The translations under genes were made by a program, and so were the position numbers. From Chaunax sp. Z400 (taxonomy: Eukaryota > Chordata > Actinopteri > Lophiiformes > Chaunacidae), in NCBI GenBank assembly GCA_037577475.1, contig CM075206.1:9085459-9149458 (forward strand): DNA of 64,000 nt. The letters are read 5' to 3'. Below, piece after piece: positions 15,701 through 33,925 of this stretch; positions within the stretch are counted from its first letter, which is position 1; every line of letters starts with the position of its first letter. Below the pieces are notes generated by a model. It worked only from the letters and a program-made list of their open reading frames with translations. It was not told where the DNA came from and searched no databases.

Positions 15701-16274
15701 CCCATAAGAAAAAATATCATATATATTGCGATTCGTGAATTACAAGAGGCTGTTGTGACAAAATTATATAATGCCACCATCATGCCATGAGAAATATACA
15801 TTCCATAGTTAGTTTTATGGTCACACAACCGACTCACATTCACCATATCAAGAATGAATTGTGAAATGTGATATTAAGTCACAGCACGTCTTCTTACATT
15901 TATATAAAAGATAGTTTATCCAAAGGGCAAACGGTGCTACCTTGCTTGAACCACGCACCTGCAGCGTGCTTGCCCTTGCATTCCCGACCAGTGCCCAAAA
16001 AAATGATCAAGATAGGATTTATAAATACCGGTACAGCCCCGCATGCATGCCGCAGTCTTGTTGTTACTGCAAGTGCATCAGATGCGCACGATACGTGCCT
16101 CGACAATAACGGGCCTATTATTAACATCGAGATAAACAACATGTCGCCTGTATCTAATAATAATAATAACGTCACAAGGCTCAACACCGATCGAGCAAAT
16201 ATTTATTAGGCAGAAATATTTCCATGTTTACCTCCCTCGCTGTGTATCTTCTTGGCCCTCCGATTGAAATACAT
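1..16274 (-). CDS. atp8a2: P4-ATPase phospholipid flippase ATP8A2, N-terminal 411 codons (3' part beyond left edge)
   Basis: Catalytic subunit of an aminophospholipid flippase that works with a CDC50 protein and moves PS/PE to the cytosolic leaflet (family knowledge). Thirteen coding exons on the minus strand: 16274-16232, 9024-8880, 5532-5433, 5019-4921, 4813-4768, 4554-4514, 2743-2670, 1853-1784, 1692-1565, 1052-941, 601-433, 305-178 and 79-1 (runs off the window). All junctions are GT-AG and phases join. Seen in order: FLYEQIRRAANAFFLFIAL (TM1 entry, about residues 75-95), TM2 in exon 4, the P4 actuator motif DGET at about 197-200, LGPDQVLLRGAQLRNTQW, TM3 in exon 11, and TM4 with PISL at about 365-368. 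The phosphorylated Asp of DKTGT lies just beyond the edge. NSTKAPLKRSNVE matches ATP8A2 rather than ATP8A1. The start is the first in-frame ATG, with A at -3; a second in-frame ATG (Met30, exon 2) could start a short isoform. Confidence 0.95.
1272..1353. mobile_element. 82-bp palindromic foldback MITE (Tc1/mariner-like ends)
   Basis: The left arm 1272-1302 and the reverse complement of the right arm 1323-1353 match at 28 of 31 positions, with a 20-bp loop. The ends read TACAGTACCAGTCAA and TTGACTGGTAGTGTA, which is consistent with a TA target site. The motif 'ACCAGTCAAAAGTTTGGACAC' class is a dispersed fish repeat as I recall it. It sits in the atp8a2 intron between exons 9 and 10. Confidence 0.75.
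2636..2655. repeat. (CA)n microsatellite beside atp8a2 exon 7
   Basis: A short uninterrupted CA run about 15 bp downstream (minus direction) of the exon 7 donor at 2669. Confidence 0.85.
3801..4200 (+). mobile_element. 3' end of an L2-like LINE (reverse-transcriptase C-terminus plus tail)
   Basis: An open frame from 3801 to the stop at 4020-4022 encodes a peptide with VPRVHTELGKTAFSFFAPWA and WNELQNTISL, the familiar C-terminal signature of fish L2-type elements. The following AT-rich tail with TATGCTGCCATCTTGAC resembles the 3' UTR of the same group. No intact RT domain is present, so this is a 5'-truncated fossil. It lies on the strand opposite atp8a2, in its intron 6. The right boundary is approximate and the clade assignment is from memory. 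Confidence 0.65.
4448..4480. repeat. (GA)n microsatellite
   Basis: About 16 uninterrupted GA units in the intron just downstream, in the minus direction, of atp8a2 exon 6. On the transcript strand this is a CT-rich run. Confidence 0.9.
6518..6546. repeat. (CA)n microsatellite
   Basis: About 14 CA units, followed by GTACGTACG, in the 3.3-kb atp8a2 intron between exons 2 and 3. A related GT run lies at about 6226-6250 and a 32-bp T tract near 6702-6733. I see no gene in this intron. Confidence 0.9.
7566..7790 (-). mobile_element. Dispersed MITE-like element, copy 1 (GGCTGCAAC family)
   Basis: Read on the minus strand from about 7790 it runs TGCTACAACTAACTATTATT, then TTCATTATTGTTAATCGCTG, and ends near a TTAATCAATTAAT-rich segment. 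This is the layout of an abundant fish element whose ends carry GGCTGCAACTAACGATTATT and repeated GATTAATCGATTA. Diverged relatives occur at about 34294, 36855, 39953 and 57318. Confidence 0.55.
8490..8610 (+). repeat. Degenerate dispersed repeat with 'TTGAGCAAGACACTGAA' motif
   Basis: The block around 8536-8560 contains CTTGAGCAAGACACTGAATC, a motif common in a dispersed fish repeat as I recall it. Boundaries are uncertain. Confidence 0.35.
9025..16231 (-). other. atp8a2: atp8a2 intron 1 (about 7.2 kb)
   Basis: The donor GT follows 16232 and the acceptor CAG precedes 9024. I see no exon of a recognisable gene inside. It contains a CpG-enriched block at roughly 9280-9970, a (CA)n run near 13061-13084, several short unsupported ORFs, and AT-rich unique-looking DNA elsewhere. 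Stretches of open frame of 90-140 codons (for example 12480-12896 and 15868-16209) show no protein I recognise. Confidence 0.8.
9280..9970. promoter_or_regulatory. CpG-enriched block in atp8a2 intron 1, possible alternative promoter
   Basis: CpG dinucleotides are locally dense (for example around 9296-9332, 9421-9440, 9568-9608 and 9774-9800) against a CpG-poor intron. The block lies 0.3-0.9 kb upstream, in the minus direction, of atp8a2 exon 2, which has its own in-frame ATG. Mammalian ATP8A2 has isoforms that start at the equivalent Met. A promoter role is inference. Confidence 0.4.
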
Positions 16275-16440
16275 CTTGCTGAGGGTGAACGAGTGTCGGT
16301 GAGGCTGGGACGAGGAGGCCGGAGCGGTGGCAGGCTCATGGCTCACCGACAGAGCAGTGTTTTGCTGCTCCAGGCACAGGTTGCGACCAATGCTGCTGCT
16401 GCTGCTGCTCGGGGATCATTATTTCTCGGCTAAACAGCGG
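16275..16440 (-). promoter_or_regulatory. atp8a2: atp8a2 exon 1 5' leader with two upstream ORFs and a (CAG)6 tract
   Basis: Upstream of the chosen ATG the minus strand carries an ATG at 16419-16417 that opens a 27-codon ORF with a short poly-Gln run (CAG)6 and stops at 16338-16336. A second out-of-frame ATG at 16339-16337 opens an ORF that overlaps the main start and stops inside exon 2. The frame of the main protein is also open upstream for about 45 codons, with a poly-Ser run, but contains no ATG there. The transcription start is not visible from sequence; the right limit given is approximate. Confidence 0.55.
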
Positions 16441-16739
16441 AGGTAATATTGTGGAGGGCAGGTTGAGCGAGCATCAAGTCAGGCAGAGTACAGGAGGTAT
16501 AACTTCCGGTTAATACTTTCAAAGTAAAGCACGTTAGGCTAAAGACCCAAAGGGAAATCTATTCAATTTTCAATTAATTGAATTACACTGCGATTTTTAC
16601 CTGCCATCATTCGTTTTGCATTTTAATCATGTGATGGTAGGCTACACTTGTATATTAGATTATCTTCAGTTATTTTAGCTAGTTTAAAGTTAAGTAGTAA
16701 AGTTAAGATTAGATGGAAGGGTTTGTGTGTCCCTGTGAT

Positions 16740-17450
16740 TCTCTGAGGCATGTTTGTCCAGAATAAATAGTCCCTGGTAGAATGACACAAGGCAAATTGT
16801 TCCCAGGGGAGGGGCCAGACTGAGAGGGATTCAAAGACCCCAGACGAATTGGCCACAAATGAGCAAATGCACTTTGCTTGAAATAGAAAAACTGGTGCCC
16901 CCCTCTGGAGCAGGACTTGGGATGGGGAGCTTGTCAGCAAGCATGTCTGTGGCCAGGCTTTGAACCATGAGGCTTGGCCAGGCACAGCCCAATCAAACTG
17001 CTTTGAACCACCACTGTGTAGGCTCTCCACCTGCAGGGATAGGCTTTGGGGTTTGGTGCACTGTGTGCCGGGTGCCTGGGCATATTGACTCCTGGCTTCT
17101 TCGATTCGATCAGAGGGAGTGGAGTGTCATCATTTTGACAGGGAAGGAACCTGAACTGGTACGGGAGGTGAAGTGGTACCAATAGATATAGTTGGGCTCA
17201 CCTCCACACATAGAACTGGCTCTGAGGACGGGGTGGTCTCTCACCTTTCTGGATTTGCTCAGGGTGAGAGGCACCAGGTGGTGTGGAGATACTCAAAGCC
17301 CCTGGCTGTGTTGGAGTTCAATGAGGGGTAGGCTCAAACTGTTGTATGTGCTTATGCACTGAACCACACAGCTATTCACAGTATCCGACATTCTTGGAGT
17401 CTCCAGGTGCTGTCCTGGCAAGGGTTCCACCACAATATGGCAAAAAAAAA
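16740..17450 (+). mobile_element. 5' part of an RTE/Rex-like non-LTR retrotransposon, endonuclease region, degraded
   Basis: A broken frame reads LTGKEPELVREVKWY at about 17137-17181, followed after stops by segments equivalent to IVGLTST and VVCAYAPN of the apurinic-endonuclease (APE) domain of fish non-LTR elements. GTTGGGCTCACCTCCAC, GGTGAGAGGCACCAGG and GTTGTATGTGCTTATGCAC match the element as I remember it. Stops and frameshifts show it is dead. It occupies much of the gap between atp8a2 exon 1 and the rnf6 3' end. Outer boundaries and exact clade are uncertain. Confidence 0.65.
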
Positions 17451-17628
17451 AACACCTTAAAGTTGCCAGCTGGCAGATCGGCTGTTGAAATCTGTCCCAG
17501 TATGGCACGTGCACAGCATCCTCTTCATACATGAATGGCTCTTGAGCATACAACCCCCCGTTCCCATATAGTCTTTGATACAGTATATACCCATATACAC
17601 CAGACTTTTAGGCATAACAAAGCGGCAT

Positions 17629-17634
17629 TTTATT
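17629..17634 (-). terminator. rnf6: Candidate distal rnf6 polyadenylation signal (AATAAA on minus)
   Basis: TTTATT on plus equals AATAAA on minus, about 1.8 kb past the rnf6 stop. A proximal alternative is AATAAA at 19250-19245, only 173 nt past the stop. The stretch between is AT-rich, holds no gene and looks like 3' UTR. Which site is used cannot be told from sequence. Confidence 0.4.
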
Positions 17635-19244
17635 CCATTGTTAAGGAGCAGTGAGGAAAACCCAAGTCATTCATTGTATTACATAGTAACATATTTATCT
17701 TGTTACATTTACTCTCATCACATTGTAACATAATACATATTTCCAAAGCTCATTTCCATTTTATTAAATAGGAAAAGAATAAATATTCACTTCTTTACTG
17801 AGTACCCACAACCCTCTCCAAGGCTCTAAGGAGGACGCTCTCTGCTTTCTGAGGACCAATTTAACTAGGTGGGACCTTTTCTTCAGCGTGCTCGCACACA
17901 CAATGTCTTCAACCATACATTCTTAAGAAACACACACACATTTTGACTTATAATACTGCATCGCATTTGCAGTTTTCTTAGTGACATGTTAGCTGCAGAG
18001 ATGTTGAAGCTCAGGTGTAGTGTTGATGCACAAAGTGACCCTGGTGGCAAAACACCGACTAGGTGGCGACATAATCCAACTATGCAACACTAGAGATGAC
18101 CGGTATCTGTGCATATAAAGTAATAACAAAGCATTAAAAGCGGACAAGAATATCATATTAGTAAAATGGCCTCTTTCAGGTGTTGCACTGGTACTTGAAT
18201 TGAAACAGATTGCAACAAATGACAGACCCAAGTAGAAAGATTCTCATTTCCAGAAACTAGTTTTGGAGCCAGAGCTCCAAAAACATCAATTTTCCACAAC
18301 ATATCTCATGAAGAATGGTTTCAGAGTTAACTGTACATTTGTAAAACCTTTATTTCCTAATTCCACATTCCAGGTTTTTGCTCAGCAGATGTATCAGGTC
18401 AGCTACTCAATGCAACTTTGTGATACATATGCCAGGATATTTATCAGGCATTGCTCCAAACCAGCTGCAGGAACCAAAAGGAAACAATCATTTCAGGGTA
18501 AACAAGACTGTTTCAAAGTGGAGATGATGATCAGGTATTACAATGTAAACTATAATGAACAAAAAAAAAAAAACCTCTCCATATTGCACAACTTATACTA
18601 AGTTACAACTATGAATTCCTGATCAAATACATTATGCATTTCATTTGTGCTGCTCATACATAATGTTAATGACTTCAAAGTGGCTGATTTTAGTGGGTGA
18701 CTTTTAAGAATGAAGTCTGTTTTTAAATGATATGTGTTTGCAGAGGGCTTAACAAGTACTACTATATGTACAAAATAAAACTTATTTCAAACTTAAATAC
18801 ATGGCTCGTACAGTTCTCAATAAATCATACATTTCTTAAGCAACTTAAAAGGGTCACTTTAAAATCGATGCCAAAGCTTTAAAATGGTGAATGTAAAAAA
18901 GGCTGAATGTTTCCTGCTCCCATTCTAAACTGACATTTGAGAAACATCTTGCTTCAGAATCCTTAAATACAAGCAGTGTTGACTTATTTACAGCTTATAC
19001 TGAATAAATCAAGTCTCAAAGTGATTTGTGAAGTCCAGCTGTGACAAAGAGACGTCACATGTATCAGGTATTACAGAGTTAGTCAGACTAGTCAGCAGCA
19101 GCTGCAGAAACTCCTTAAATGAACGTCATCCACTGACATGAGCCACTGAAGCTTTGTGACAGATATCAGAGAAACGAGTCACAAAAAAATGAATGAGAAT
19201 AAAGCATTACATTGCTGAAAACAAAGATCCTAAAAAAATAAAGT

Positions 19245-19250
19245 TTTATT
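19245..19250 (-). terminator. rnf6: Candidate proximal rnf6 polyadenylation signal
   Basis: AATAAA on the minus strand shortly after the stop codon. See the distal candidate at 17629. Confidence 0.4.
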
Positions 19251-19422
19251 AATTCTCTGCATTTATAGTTTCTTTCTCCACTTTTGGTTCAACCATCCTA
19301 AACTTCAACACGATGGATATTTTCAAAGAAATGTAACCATTTAAGCGCTATATACATGCAAAGCCCACTTGGATCAGTTCAGCCAGCCAGGAAAATGGTA
19401 GTTGTGTTTATGAGCAAATAGG

Positions 19423-22278
19423 TCAGTCATGATGCAGTGCGAGTATGGGCTGCCTGCAGATGGGGCAGGTGTTGTTTTCAGAGAGCCAGCGGTCGATGCA
19501 GTGGATGTGGAATTCATGCGAGCAGGGCAGGCGACGCAGCTTGTTGCCCTGGGCATACTCATTGATGCAGACACTGCATGCACGACCCATCTCTCCCTCC
19601 AGGCTGGCCTGACCATAGGTACGTGTGGATAGATTGTCAATTTGCTCTTTGGTCAGGCCCCTTGGGTGCTCGTCATCCTCCTCATCATTGAGCAAGAAGA
19701 AGTGTGCCAGCCGCAAAATGGGTAGAGTACCGTTTTCTACTAGGTTGTTGGTGTCTCTGCTGGTAGCCCGTCCCTCTGTGGTGCTTACTATCCCTCCTCC
19801 AAGCCCGTTCTGTCCACCCTGATCCTCTTCATTTCCCACCAGCCCCACCCTTTCATTATCTACCGCACCTGTACCAATTTGGCCACCTGTGCTCTCATTT
19901 GTATGGAGACGAGTAGTTGAGCTAGTATTATTATTCGTACTAGTGGTATCTGTGTGGCTAGCAACAGTTTCAGAATCAGCTTCTGTCTCCATTAGGGAGC
20001 TTAGCTCCCCAAATCCAGTCATGATCTGGCGCAAGATGGAACGCAGTGCAGTGGAATTGGGCTCCCCCAGGCCTGTCTCACTAATGCGCCTCAATGGAAT
20101 CCGGATAGTGCTCACATAGGTGCGGATCCCAGCTCGTTCAGAGCGCGAGATGGTGCGTCTAAATCCACCACTGTCACTTTCAAATGTGACTGTATTCTCA
20201 GCAACACGGGCACGAGAACGTGTTCTGCTGGCGATGCTGTCCCGATCACGGTTTTCACCAGGTCTTATTCTTCTCACCTGCAGGTCCAACATGATAGTTG
20301 GGTGCCGTCGCACAGAACTTCCTGATCCTATTACTTGAGATTCACTCTCGCGTTCTCCCATCTCTACAGCTGGCTCTGTTAGAGCTGTAGGTTCTGCCAC
20401 AGCCTCCCCTGTTTCCATAGAAACAGGGCTTGTGCCACTGCCTGGCTCAACAGTGTGCATGCTAGAGTCACTGACACCACTGGTTGATGGTGGAGTGGCA
20501 CTAGCAACAGGTAGTCTGAGCAATGGGGAACGGCTTCGCCTTGACAGACGGGATAAAGGCCCATCTGTGGGCCTGCGTGCGCGGCCACGTGATCGAGTCC
20601 TACTGCCACGTGTTTCATGTCCTGCTAATGGGGCCTGAGATACAGACTGGGGTGAAATACGGGGACAGTCTATAGAGGCAGACATATGATCACTGCCCTG
20701 CTCTACCTCTGCATCCAGGGCTTGTTGTTGTAGAGGTGTAGGTGGATCAAGAGAAGAAATGGGATCAGTCAGAGGAGGTGCTAAAGAGTGCAAAGTGGCA
20801 GCTCTCCTCTGAGAAGCAGTTGGGGTGGCAAGTGCAGGAAGTGCAGGGGGGCTCATAGAAAGAGTTGTAGAGCTGCTGCGTGTACGGCGAGTCTGTATCC
20901 TCCTACTGAGGGCTGGGCGGGGGGTGGGGTATGGGGCTGGCCTTGCAGTTGTTGAAGGTCGAGGGTTGGAAAAAGAAGAAGTGGTGCGTATAGAGGGTGA
21001 AGCTGTGTTTGGGGCGGTCACTGATAGCTCTGAATTGTCTGCAGTGTCAGTATGCTCCCCCAGCTCTGGCTGATCATGATTGATGTTGATTTCGAGGCTA
21101 AAGCGAAATTCTCCACTGTTAGGGTTGGTTCGGCTGACAGCACGCCATGTCTGGTTGCCACTCTGCCCACTGCGAGTAGCATTACCAGTGCGTCGGAAAG
21201 TGTTCAGCCACTCCAGCAATGAGTCACCATTAGAAGTTTCTGCCCCAGACTCTGTGCCCCCTGTAAAAAAATAAATATGGTTAAGACTGGATACTAATAT
21301 GTATTCATCCCAAAATCTATTGTCTTGTGTAAGAAAACTCTAATAAAAAGATTGTGCTTCGGGTCCTCTTAGAATACTGGCTATTTTAGCCAATCAGTTT
21401 GATGCCTTGGTCAAAGCGAGCCACTGTATTTACTTGCAAACTCACAGTCAAAACTTGTCTAAATCTCATCATAGCTGATGCTATATTCAAATGAAAGATT
21501 AATCAATATTCAACCTACATGTCTGAAAAGTGTTTAGGGAGGAGACCGTTTTTATTAGTGATTCATAATAACCCAGTTTCACAGAATTTATGATGAAATC
21601 TATCAATTGTTTCACAGTTCAAGTCCAGTCCTAAAAAATTGTGTTGTATTATTAAGTAATGTTGTTTGGCTTCTTGATTAATCAGTACTAACTTAACCCA
21701 AGCCACATGGCATCATGACTCACAAATGCCAAATTCAGTTAGATAAGATAGAGACATGTCTCTCCGTCTCTTCCCTACCTGCCCCTCGTCTCCCACCAGC
21801 TCCTCTCTCCTCTCCCTCACCACTGCTGCCCTGGTGTTCCCCGGAATCTGCAGTTTGTGAACGCTGCTCAGTGCTGGGCTGAGATGACATGCGCTCTTTC
21901 GCTCCATCAAGACGCTGCCTGAGCTCCTCAGCAGTCACCTCGCCTGTTAAACATATTGACAGCAGTGGGTCAAGCAGAACTATCCCTGCTCCTATAGTGA
22001 GAACAGATTATCAACATGACACATTATGGCATAAAGTATACTTCGTAAACTTCATACGCTTTGAATATTTGTGAAGTAAGGTTATAATGGTAATCCTAGT
22101 CAGTGTCTTAACATAGCAAGAGGTTTCTGTCCTCACCAGGAGTGCCAAGGAGGTTGCTGTCTCTCATTAGACGGTACTCCTCTTCGCTCAACTCATTAAT
22201 GAAGTGATAGTAAGCCTCCTCCCGTCGAAGACGCTCTGCCTGCCTCCTCCGTTCGTCTCCCCCGCCAGGAGGGTCCAT
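19423..22278 (-). CDS. rnf6: RING-H2 E3 ubiquitin ligase RNF6
   Basis: Nuclear/cytosolic E3 ubiquitin ligase; in mammals it targets LIMK1 and the androgen receptor (family knowledge). Three coding exons on minus: 22278-22137, 21943-21779 and 21260-19423, giving 714 aa against about 685 in human. The first coding exon starts two bases after an acceptor CAG, so a non-coding exon lies upstream. The N-terminus reads REEAYYHFINELSEEEYRLM, then EELRQRLDG and SLLEWLNTFRRTGNATRSG, all typical of RNF6. A long Ser/Arg/Thr-rich low-complexity middle follows, containing DLQVRRIRPGENRDRDSIA. The C-terminus has RGLTKEQIDNLSTRTYG and a complete C3H2C3 RING-H2 with ligands at about C664, C667, C682, H684, H687, C690, C701 and C704, ending PICRQPILALHHD. 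All eight zinc ligands are present. The large last exon is normal for the gene. Confidence 0.97.
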
Positions 22279-22839
22279 CACTGTGGAAAGTGCTGGATGA
22301 GTCAAGGGGTCAGTCAGGGGTGGAGTGTCATCTTAGGTTACCACTATAGCTTTACATTTACCATTTAAAAATAAGGGCTCAAGTCAAACAACGCCCCTGC
22401 AACTCCATTACGCAAATGAACTTGCTCATATCATTAAGAATAAAACAAGCTAATGGCTATCTGCCCCTTCTCAAAAATACAGAACAAACGTTTTGCTCCA
22501 CTATATATCATGAACGACCGGAGTTGTATTAGAAACTAGGGAAAATGCAATTAAGTAAGAGATACTCGATTTCCTTAGCCTTGCCGTCACTAATATTTAA
22601 CCATGGACGAGAGTTAAGACTACGCCATCCATTTTCTGTCGAAAGACCACTAAAGACTAAGGCTACAGCAATCTTGCAAACGGTGCTAACCTTTAGCCCA
22701 ACAACTAGTGCCGTATCTTCATCGTATTTAACATCTGGGTAAATACTCAGCTCGTTCGCTGTAATGGATAGTTGACAGACACTCGAATAACAACGTAATC
22801 TTTGTGTGAGTAATGTTAGCCACATTACAAAAGTAGCTA

Positions 22840-22955
22840 CGGAAGGCCATATTGAAGGCAATAGAATAAAGCAGCAAAACTAGCGTTGTCATCCTAGTTA
22901 CCCACCAATCATGGGCTTATTGTTAATGACGGACATGCCAAGCGTCCAATCACTG
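22840..22955 (-). promoter_or_regulatory. rnf6: rnf6 promoter region with two CCAAT boxes
   Basis: CCAAT occurs at 22905-22909 and 22946-22950 on plus, 41 bp apart, in front of the likely non-coding first exon of rnf6. A weak candidate donor for that exon is at about 22691 (AAG|GTTAGC on minus). The transcription start is inferred, not seen. Confidence 0.4.
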
Positions 22956-22959
22956 TTCT

Positions 22960-24880
22960 ACAAAGGCGGACCACGATAAACTAAACGGAGGTATCATGTA
23001 TGTAAACGCAGGGCAAACAAGAAAGACAAAGAATCTCGTCAGCTTTATGACCGATTTATATAATTGAGATTTAAATGCCTTGCAACGATTAGCTGTATTG
23101 CCGCACAAACACAATAGTCAGTTTTGCGTAACATACGAAGGTGAGAAGTGTCATTTAGTATGCGCCACGGTTAAGTTGCTAGCCGAGCACTAGCAAATTA
23201 GCAAATTAGCAGTCCGTCGACACTAGTGTTAGCCGACTTGCCAGTGAGCTGTGAGGCTGATTAACTCTTCTGATATAAATTTGACAAATAGTTTTATGGA
23301 GCACTCAATGTATACAGAACTTAACAACTGACATTATCACAGTTTTATACGACATGACAATGACATTAAACGAATTTACTACCTGACAAAGCAGCGGTAA
23401 TATGGACGGTATGCTTTGCACTCCCTTCTCTCTCAAACCAAGATGGGACCAGTGGTGTTACATGAATCCGTCCGTCAAAAACAACCCGCCTGCGTAGAAT
23501 GGTTCCTAGTTAATGCATCACTTGCAAAACAGGTGTTGCGTTGTTGTCCAAAAATGGGTATACTGAGTGCCAGGGGTTCTCATCAACAAACCTGCTATAG
23601 TAAATGGAAAACAAAAATTTAAAATTTAACAAATATAATAACACAACAAATAAAGTTAAAACATAAATTAACCTCAATTCGCCTTTGGATTGAGGTACGT
23701 TCAAGGTCTGTTAATTTGTAAGATTTTACACATTCATTCAGCATTTGAGTTCATTTTCACCCAAACTGTTGAGCTCATGCTGAAACCAGATCCTCAAACA
23801 GCCTTGCCAGTGATCCCCAACATAAAGCAGTGAAAAGAAAATGGTAAAATTATTCTGAAACAATCAGCTGCAACACATAACATAAGGTGTCATTAAAATG
23901 TAATCCTATAGTTTATAGTTAAACAGAGTTTTTTATATTATACTGTATACAATGTGTACAATGTATTTCGCTATAGACTTTCACCAGAGCATCACCATAT
24001 TCAATAATAATAGGTTTAATAATAGGTTGAAGTGAAGCTTATTACATTTGTGTCATTGAGGATTATGTCAAACCTTTCAAACGGGCTGTTCAAGTATTCA
24101 TAGTTCTTCATGCATTTTGATTCATCATTCCTTCTAAAGGTTTTTGGCTTTTAAAAAAAAAAAATATTTTGGTCACACCCATGTTAATGTCAGCCAAAAC
24201 TGCTGTTAAGACATTTTAATGATATGGCACTCTCCATGGAAAATTATTATATAATACTCCTCCATTATACTGGAATTTTTCAAGTGGGTCTGTGTCTTCA
24301 TTATCAACCACGGCAATGTTGCAATAGAATACCTTAAGCTTATCATTTTGGTGATAATTTGTTACCTCCTGAGGATTTTAGCCAGGTTTAGTCACTTTCA
24401 AATTAAATTCAAAACTTTGCTTTGTGACTTTCTCTTCGATAAATTTGGCTACTTATTACTGCCCTATAACTGTCCATTTAATTGTATGATATTCGAATTT
24501 TCATCAAAATTTCCATCCATGATGTTGATGGGTTTTAAATGTTAGTCTAATGCATTTCTTTGCTTAATAAAACACATTGATTTGTCTCTGTGCTTCACAT
24601 ATGAGAAAACATTTTGTAATAAATATTCATAATTATATAATAACATTAGGAATAATGATCTCATCATGTTATGTGGATATCATATCGTCTTTTTATTTGT
24701 TTTAATTCAAAACGACTGGATTAATGCTTTCTGCTACAATGTGGTAATCAACAAAAATATATTTATCACTATGAGCCATATTTTACGACTGAAATTTGCC
24801 ACCATATGGCAAAATATATATATTTTTTCACTAAGTCTGTGCTGTATGAATTTCCACGTGGTGTAACCTGTCCACCTATT
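22960..24880. other. rnf6-cdk8 divergent intergenic region
   Basis: About 1.9 kb, mostly AT-rich, without a gene I can support. A weak LINE-like peptide (about 24381-24480, FQIKFKTLLCDFLFDKFGY) precedes an AATAAA at about 24566; this might be a retroelement tail but is too degraded to name. Confidence 0.6.
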
Positions 24881-25143
24881 TTCTACAGCTCTTTCTCTGC
24901 TGCAGGGCTGTCTTCACGACGTTTTACGACAGTACCGTGTGCGAATACGTCGTCGTTACCGAGTGAAGTGAGTCTCTTTGGAACAGATACCGGCTGCGAG
25001 AAACGCAGCAACAAGAGAAAGGAATATATTTCGGACTCCTTTTTGCACCTGGACTATCTCCGAGCACCGTACATCATCGCCGGTACAAATAATTTCACCC
25101 AAATACTCGATGTGGAAGCTTGGCTGAAGAAAGAAAGGTTCCA

Positions 25144-25212
25144 CGCTTGGGAAGGCAACTAGCCGAATAACCAAACCGAGCTCGTTGGAGTAGCTTAGTT
25201 GCTTCCCAAGCG
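25144..25212 (+). promoter_or_regulatory. Strong stem-loop in the cdk8 5' leader
   Basis: CGCTTGGGAAGGCAACTA at 25144-25161 is the inverted complement of TAGTTGCTTCCCAAGCG at 25196-25212 with one bulged base. This gives a stem of 17 pairs and a 34-nt loop. It ends 50 nt before the cdk8 ATG and would be in the 5' UTR if transcription starts upstream of 25144. Confidence 0.6.
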
Positions 25213-25262
25213 AAGCTTTGAAAAGGAAGAAGGGGGTACATTTAGCCTAAACAGTGGTGAAA

Positions 25263-33046
<7,784 letters not shown>

Positions 33047-33925
33047 GACACCCCTTATACGCGCGCACACACACACACGCATTCATGCATACACAGCTCT
33101 TACCACGCCCACCTAAACGAATGTACTGAGGAATGTGGGGATGTCCAAGGCAACAAACCCCCCCTCAACCCCCTACCCCACAGAGGGCACCTTGTCTGCA
33201 GCCTGTCAGGTCAGAATGAGAACAATCTACACTTCTTCAAAATACCACACCATAACCCCACCATTGGAAACACAGCTACAGAGCAAAACGTGAATTGATT
33301 CTATGGTGGAACCCAACCAGCTTCTGTCACTCACATGTGATAAAACCAGCCAAGAGAAGATGGCTTGGTTTGAGGGTGTCAGACGTTAATATGTTGTGTC
33401 AACTCCTCCTCCCCTCCTCTTCTCCACCTGTCTCCACACCTTCAACTACGCCCTGCCCTCTTCCCATCGAAGTTTGGATGAGACTGAAAGCTGCTATTTG
33501 ACTGCCAGCGGTGACAGATTCCCTGTCTGACTATCCTCGTGTTTGTCCATATATCTTTTAGTTTATTTTGTGTGTGGCCCTGAGAGGGCCTCAGCTGAGG
33601 ACTGAACTAAGCTGCTGTGAAGCATGCTGGGAAGATGTGGAGCAACCACAGCTGTGGCATTGAGGGTTTTCAGAAAGGACAAAAAAGATACGAAAAAAGA
33701 TTTTAGTAGTTTATTAATTAATCTGTTTTCATGGCTACACTAGCAAAGCAGCTGGTGCTGGCTGAGCACTCAGATGCTGTATGCTGTGGGCAAGCCTTAC
33801 AACATGATGACAAAACCAACCAGTCACATGGAGGATGGCAGATGGAACATGCATTGTACTGTATTGTATTGAAATATTTTACATGAAGCAAGTATCCTGA
33901 CAATAAAAGTGGAAACCTTGATATT
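33047..33925 (+). terminator. cdk8: cdk8 3' UTR with AATAAA at 33902-33907
   Basis: The stop codon TGA at 33044-33046 is followed by a short (CA)n-like block, then about 850 nt to a canonical AATAAA. This is the first good plus-strand signal after the stop. Confidence 0.7.

Noticed and set aside
15868..16209. 113-codon plus-strand ORF
   Set aside because: Low complexity end (Asn run from an AAT repeat), no recognisable domain, overlaps atp8a2 intron 1 next to exon 1.
19889..21073. Plus-strand ORFs opposite rnf6
   Set aside because: Shadows of the large rnf6 exon, without signals of their own.
24340..24575. Possible LINE tail with peptide FQIKFKTLLCDFL
   Set aside because: Only weak resemblance, no second motif, so not listed as a mobile element.
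24806..25162. 118-codon plus ORF upstream of cdk8
   Set aside because: Lies in the probable cdk8 promoter/leader, with no known domain; a uORF role is possible but unsupported.
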